A stretch of 64,000 nt of DNA from Saccharomycopsis malanga (lineage: Eukaryota > Ascomycota > Saccharomycetes > Ascoideales > Saccharomycopsidaceae): assembly GCA_004014935.1 (NCBI GenBank), contig CP025324.1:1984501-2048500 (forward strand), given 5' to 3'. Both the position numbers and the translations under genes were made by a program. Shown piece by piece: positions 59,852 through 64,000 of the stretch. The notes under the pieces are model-generated. The model saw nothing but the letters and a program-made list of their open reading frames with translations, had not been told where the DNA came from and made no database searches. Every line of letters begins with the position of its first letter. Position 1 is the stretch's first letter.

Positions 59852-60272
59852 ATGGCGTATGTATATTTCACTGATGATATCCATTAAGCATGTTCGCGAG
59901 TATAGACACATTTACTAACAATTTAGTGAATTGATAGATAGACCTAGATCCGAGCTCAGTGAGGTGGAACTCCAGCAACTTGAGGAGTATGAAATGAATA
60001 ATGGCCCAATGTCGCTTTTGAAGTCTGCAATGGAAGCGAGCACTCCCGTGATAATATCGCTACGCAATAACCATAAACTTATTGCGCGTATCAAGTCGTT
60101 TGATAAGCATCTCAACATGGTGCTTGTCAATGTGAAGGAGCTTTGGACCGAAGGCTCTCGCGATTCAAAGGGAAAAAAGTTGAAAAAGAAAACAGCCAAG
60201 GAAAGATATGTAAGCAAAATGTTCCTCAGAGGAGACTCGGTGATTGTAGTTTTCAAGGCACCAACCCAGTGA
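59852..60272 (+). CDS. SMD2: Core snRNP protein Sm D2, spliced
   Basis: Join 59852-59856 and 59927-60272, 116 residues. SmD2 is one of the seven ring proteins on spliceosomal snRNAs. Exon 1 is only ATGGC; splicing gives MAELIDRPRSELSEVELQQL, matching the family start (IIDRPKHELSRAELEEL in S. cerevisiae). Sm1 motif around TPVIISLRNNHKLIARIKSF and Sm2 around FLRGDSVIVVFK are intact. Without splicing the frame could start only at TTG. 110 residues in S. cerevisiae. It is itself a splicing factor gene with an intron, so autoregulation is possible but not shown. Confidence 0.96.
59857..59926 (+). other. SMD2 intron, 70 nt
   Basis: GTATGT at 59857-59862, perfect TACTAAC at 59913-59919, AG at 59925-59926. 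The branch A to AG distance is 8 nt. The first exon has five coding bases. Confidence 0.95.
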
Positions 60273-60517
60273 TGATTATAAAGCAATGGGGTTTATGATT
60301 ATGTCAAGTTTTGGTGTTTTTTTCTTTTTGTATAATTTTGGTTTTTGTTATTCAATATAATTCTATTGTATTTTAGACTATTGTAGTGTGATGTAGGTAT
60401 CAAGGCTTGGCTATATTTATTGTGTGCCACTTAGAGAATATTCTTTATAATACATTGAAAATTAATCAAATACCTTTGGCTTTCATTGCAGATAATTTTA
60501 TAACTGAAAAAGGACCA
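60273..60517. other. 3' flank of SMD2
   Basis: AT-rich, nothing assigned. Confidence 0.5.
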
Positions 60518-60671
60518 TAAAGTACTGTCGAAAACTAGAAAAAAAGACCTGACTAGCTCAACAGTGAGTCGATTATGACCAACCGGACATGATTGGGTTT
60601 TACCAAATCCCTTTAGACATAGAGCGTATATACGAAACTAGTATGTATTGGGCTCGAAATATAAGATATTT
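60518..60671 (+). mobile_element. SINE-like copy, short form, eroded head
   Basis: ACTAGAAAAAAAGACCTGAC, AGCTCAACAGTGAGTCGATT, ATGACCAACCGGACATGATT, GGGTTTTACCAAATCCCTTT, AGACATAGAGCGTATATACG, AAACTAGTATGTATTGGGCT, CGAAATATAAGATATT. It keeps the middle GACCAAC..GGACATGATTGGG that other short copies have lost. Confidence 0.76.
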
Positions 60672-61100
60672 ACAACATTAACAAATTGAGCCTGTTTTCA
60701 AAACGGTTCTCTCACTGCATACATGTTTTGAAGACGTGTATGGCTTCTTTCAGTAAAGTATGGTCATTTATAAGCTCTGGACAGATCTAACAACCACCAA
60801 GCATAATAGTAGTTGGGCAGGTTTTTCAGGTTTAAAAATACACACTTTATAACGAATCATAAGCATACAACGTATTGGTATCCGCTGTTTCTACGACCAA
60901 TAATCGAGGAAGATATAAAAGTACAAGTTACAAAATGGTTTTCAACATTTTTATCAGCTTGACACCTCCTCTATTGACTTAATTTATCGTATTTTCCTGA
61001 CGACTTAAGCCTTTAAGGGCGCATCGCGAAAATTGAAAAATTCATACAATCATGTTGATAACTCCAGTCAAGTGCCATTAAAAACTTCAAGACAACGCCA
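60672..61100. promoter_or_regulatory. SAD1 upstream region
   Basis: About 430 bp, AT-rich, promoter of SAD1. No site is assigned. Confidence 0.45.
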
Positions 61101-62627
61101 ATGGAGTCTCTGGGAACTCGTTCTAAACGGCCTATTGAGGATGTCGATGAAAATGGACATACAAAGAAGCAAACTATTGAAATATCGAATGATGATGTAT
61201 ATTTAGAGAATATCAATAACAAGTTGCTAGATTTCGATTTGGAAAAGGTTTGTTCCATCACACTAGCCACTATCAATGTCTATTGCTGTTTGAAATGTGG
61301 CAAATTTTTCCAAGGAAAGTCCACCAGTTCACCAGCATATAATCATGCTATTGACAATATAGAACATAAGTTATTTATCAACTTGGATACGTTAAAAGTG
61401 TTTCTATTGCCTGAGAATAAGGAGCTCAAGATAGATCCTCAAAGCTCGTCCAGTATTGCTATTTTGATCAATGATATTCGTAATCTAATAGACCCTCAAT
61501 ACGACATCCCCAGCATACAGGACCATTTGTACAATAAAAACAAATCTTTCAGTTTCTGTTTGAATCATCTACAATATCGAGTGGGATTCATAGGTCTCAG
61601 TAGAGTTAACAATAATAGCAGAAACAATTTCCAGAATGTGGTATTGCTTTTGGTAAGCCATTTATATATAATTAGAGACTGGTACTTGCTACAAACTTCA
61701 AAGAATAGTCCATCATCGGAAAAGGCCATTCTAAATCACCAATCGCTCAAGTTTCAAAAAAATTATGAGCTCAATTTGAAGTTTGGACTTTTTATAAGAA
61801 AATACTGGTACCATAAACTATTCAAAAACCATTTATCACCTTATGACTTACTAAATTACATAAACAAAATATCCAATGGGATATTTCTCGACGACACCTT
61901 AGATAATAATGATCCCAAGTTTTTTCTCAATTGGATTTTGAACAATATGAATCTTGGATTCTCCAATAGAAAGTCTAATGTGTTGACAAGCAATATTCAG
62001 GGAGAAATTAAAATTGACGAAATCGATGAAACTCAAGCGGATAAAATCATCAAAAGCTCGGTAAGCAAGTTTTGGCAGTTAACATTAGAACTTCCAGACA
62101 AAAAAATATTATCCACTAAAAACGTGTCACTCATTGAACAAATATCTCTCAGTAAATTGTTGCATGCCAAGTTCAATACACCCAGAGCACTTAGTGATAC
62201 CATATCCAAAACATACACTCTACTTTCATTACCAAACTACTTGATACTAAATTATGATAGATTTAACAAAAACTTTAGACACAACTTCAACGATATTGTT
62301 ATCAAATATGACGTGGACAGCTTGGATATGAATAGTTATGTACCGTCAAAGTCCGGTAACGAATATAGACTTATAGCCAATATCGTTCACGACTCAATAA
62401 ATGACCAAAATGACGACAGCGACCAAAAACAACCTGGGGCAAACAAACTCTTTAACGCTAATAACCATAGCTGGAGAATCCAACTTTTGGATCCTCTCAA
62501 TGAGGGTTGGTACGAAATTAACAATTCGCAAGTCAAGAAGATTAACAAACGTTTGATTTTCCTTAATGAAAGTTATATTCAGGTGTGGCAGAAAAAATCT
62601 GTTTCATACAGTTTTAGCACCAACTGA
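61101..62627 (+). CDS. SAD1: Tri-snRNP assembly factor Sad1 (USP39 type)
   Basis: 508 residues. Sad1 is needed to assemble U4/U6 and hold the U4/U6.U5 tri-snRNP for splicing. A basic N-terminus (RSKRPIEDVDENGHTKKQ) precedes a ZnF-UBP domain at about 50-150: VYCCLKCGKFFQGK, AYNHAIDNIEHKLFINLDT. The UCH-like fold is at about 150-500: YRVGFIGLSRVNNNSRNNFQ, then NYLILNYDRFNKNFRHNFND. The ubiquitin-protease Cys box is replaced (RVNNNSRNN), as in USP39/Sad1, so it should be inactive as a peptidase. S. cerevisiae Sad1 is 448 residues. Neighbour SMD2 also belongs to the spliceosome. Confidence 0.93.
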   Translation: MESLGTRSKRPIEDVDENGHTKKQTIEISNDDVYLENINNKLLDFDLEKVCSITLATINVYCCLKCGKFFQGKSTSSPAYNHAIDNIEHKLFINLDTLKVFLLPENKELKIDPQSSSSIAILINDIRNLIDPQYDIPSIQDHLYNKNKSFSFCLNHLQYRVGFIGLSRVNNNSRNNFQNVVLLLVSHLYIIRDWYLLQTSKNSPSSEKAILNHQSLKFQKNYELNLKFGLFIRKYWYHKLFKNHLSPYDLLNYINKISNGIFLDDTLDNNDPKFFLNWILNNMNLGFSNRKSNVLTSNIQGEIKIDEIDETQADKIIKSSVSKFWQLTLELPDKKILSTKNVSLIEQISLSKLLHAKFNTPRALSDTISKTYTLLSLPNYLILNYDRFNKNFRHNFNDIVIKYDVDSLDMNSYVPSKSGNEYRLIANIVHDSINDQNDDSDQKQPGANKLFNANNHSWRIQLLDPLNEGWYEINNSQVKKINKRLIFLNESYIQVWQKKSVSYSFSTN

Positions 62628-63255
62628 AATGGTTGTTTATGTGAGAATAGGTTCGAAATGGTGTCATTATCTTTCAAAATTGATATTTTGCAGTGGAAAT
62701 ATCCACAAAACATGACTTAAATATGTGAATACAAGGCTTTCTACAGAAATGTTGCCTCTTAGTTGTAATTTAGATTGTTCAAATTACCACAGTTAATGAG
62801 GGGACAAAAAGATGAGTTATAGTGTTGGTACTTTGAACTTTTACTGTAATACTGTGGGGGCCATAACTTTTTATTATCAGCAAGTATATACTTTAGTTCC
62901 TTGAGTTACCTATTTTCTCCGTTCACTTTGAGATTGAAACATATTTTCAAGCATCTATTTATTTAAGGACAATGTATATTAAGCTGAGGATTACATACTT
63001 TCAATCCCATCAATAATAAAATCTTCTATTTAGAGCTCAGTACATTTTAATAACATTAAAATCAAACATTTTATTCGTCTGACTTGTAGCTTATTTACCC
63101 ACCCACTACACATGCCATAACCCAAAAGTGCTCAAATGTATTGGAATAACTAACGTAAAACAACACCGATGTGCCCAGTATGAAATGAAAATTGCAAAAG
63201 TTTATTAATATAAAGAACAAAAAAACAAGCGAACTGAAGTGTACTATGAACAACC
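62628..63255. other. Convergent spacer SAD1/PAA1
   Basis: 628 bp, AT-rich, both 3' ends. Contains one weak SINE tail-like string at 63018-63050. No gene is seen. Confidence 0.5.
63018..63050 (-). repeat. Weak SINE 3'-end fragment
   Basis: AAAATCTTCTATTTAGAGCT followed by CAGTACATTTTA resembles the reverse of the family end (ATTTCAAGCCCAGTACAT). Short and diverged, so possibly chance. Confidence 0.3.
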
Positions 63256-63951
63256 CTACAACTTTTCTTCTTCTGAAACCAAGGCAATTTGCATATCATG
63301 CCATTGTTCTCCTCCATGAGTGCATTTACTGACGCCTTTATCTTCAAAACCCAAGTTTTGGTAAAACTCTAGCAAACCCTGCTGAGCGAGAATGGTGATA
63401 AAGGCGCCTACCTGTTGGTTTGAAAGTTTCTGGATATAGTCATGAAGAAGCAAAGTACCAATCTTCTTTCCGCGGTAGTCTGGATGGACAGCAATGGAAT
63501 GCAAACCAATGTTGTTTGACGACTCTACATGTCCTACAGTGTCCTGGGCAGCGCCGGCAGCAGCTCTGAGGTTTCCAGTTTTGGAGGCAGCAAGAAATTG
63601 GTCTGGGACCTTCATAGCTTGTTCGTCGATATACTGAGAATGGATCTTGGTGGACAAAATATGGCCAATAAGGGTTTCTTCAACTATAGAAGATTTCTCA
63701 TCAGGAAGATACGAAGCATCATTAGAAGCATTGGAAGCTTTTGCTTCATCGGAATCATTATATTTTCCACCGAAAGATCTTACAAACAAACCAGACGAAA
63801 GCTCTGGGCAAACCGTCAATCTATACTTGATGGCGTCAAGCGATGCCGCCTGTGCTTCCGGAAAACAACGCGATTCTAACTTATGAACCTGATCAGCATC
63901 ATTCAAACAAAGAGGTCTGATGGCAAGATGAAGCGGTAACTGTTGAGTCAT
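63256..63951 (-). CDS. PAA1: Polyamine/arylalkylamine acetyltransferase, GNAT
   Basis: 231 residues from ATG 63949-63951 (MTQQLPLHLAIRPL); the frame runs ten codons further only to a TTG. Paa1 is the yeast AANAT-like enzyme that acetylates polyamines and arylalkylamines with acetyl-CoA. GNAT motifs: IRPLCLNDADQVHKLESRCF with PEAQAAS (motif C and AANAT-type substrate loop) at about 11-38. LHSIAVHPDYRGKKIGTLLL (motif A, R/Q-x-x-G-x-G/A acetyl-CoA loop) is at about 150-170, then FYQNLGFEDKGVSK (motif B). An insert rich in Ser/Asp/Asn (about 65-90) makes it longer than S. cerevisiae Paa1 (191). Confidence 0.88.
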   Translation of the reverse strand: MTQQLPLHLAIRPLCLNDADQVHKLESRCFPEAQAASLDAIKYRLTVCPELSSGLFVRSFGGKYNDSDEAKASNASNDASYLPDEKSSIVEETLIGHILSTKIHSQYIDEQAMKVPDQFLAASKTGNLRAAAGAAQDTVGHVESSNNIGLHSIAVHPDYRGKKIGTLLLHDYIQKLSNQQVGAFITILAQQGLLEFYQNLGFEDKGVSKCTHGGEQWHDMQIALVSEEEKL

Positions 63952-64000
63952 TGTAAATAAATAATATATATATTGTACCAATAATATTTGTTCTTTTGTT

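Noticed and set aside
59851-59890. TATGGCGTATGTATATTTCA as another SINE fragment
   Set aside because: The resemblance to GGCGCGTATATACG is superficial. It is the SMD2 start and 5' splice site.
1-64000. Telomere, centromere or rDNA signal
   Set aside because: No telomeric repeats, no rRNA and no recognisable centromere architecture. Gene density and order look like an ordinary chromosome arm.

Overview
The window is nuclear DNA from a budding yeast of the CTG-Ser clade (the Candida/Debaryomyces/Spathaspora lineage). Four things support this: AT-rich compact gene order, S. cerevisiae-type genes, GTATGT...TACTAAC introns, and CTG codons at positions where the protein families carry a polar residue (MGS1 7948-7950, TAF5 21221-21223). 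The species cannot be named from the sequence. Residues at CTG codons should be read as Ser.

Layout. 1-2041: non-coding with one SINE-like copy. 2042-11861: an unrecognised helical-repeat protein (+), MCT1 (-), MGS1 (+), an intron-containing tRNA-Phe(GAA) (+) and MCP1 (+). 13162-23224: PTP3-like phosphatase, RCN1, RDS2 and TAF5, all (+). 24683-32205: two oligopeptide transporter paralogues (-). 32206-35866: a long AT-rich spacer with a heptamer array, three copies of one upstream region and a decayed copia-type relic. 35867-38497: an ARMH3/DUF1741 protein (+). 39900-45887: VID30/GID1 (-) and FYV10/GID9 (+), two subunits of the GID ubiquitin ligase, head to head. 46408-51847: a Bud27/URI-like acidic protein (-) and ADA2 (-). 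55301-63951: PSP1 (+), PPH3 (+, spliced), SMD2 (+, spliced), SAD1 (+) and PAA1 (-).

The most unusual content lies between the genes. About 22 full or partial copies of one short interspersed repeat occur on both strands, in intergenic DNA only. Together they cover about 3.6 kb, or roughly 5-6% of the window. The better copies carry a tRNA-like A box (TGGCTCAGTGG), a B box (GGTTCAAGG or GGTTCGATTCC) at tRNA-like spacing, a tRNA-unrelated body, a fixed 3' end (ACTGGGCTTGAAATATA) and an ATT-rich tail. One copy is flanked by an 11-bp direct repeat. This is the anatomy of a tRNA-derived SINE, a class I do not know to be described in this yeast clade. At least three forms can be told apart (long, short with B box, internally deleted).

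Functionally the genes are mostly housekeeping. One loose theme is carbon and nitrogen adaptation: RDS2 (gluconeogenic regulator), GID1 and GID9 (degradation of gluconeogenic enzymes) and two peptide transporters. A second is phosphatase and calcineurin signalling (PTP3-like, RCN1, PPH3).
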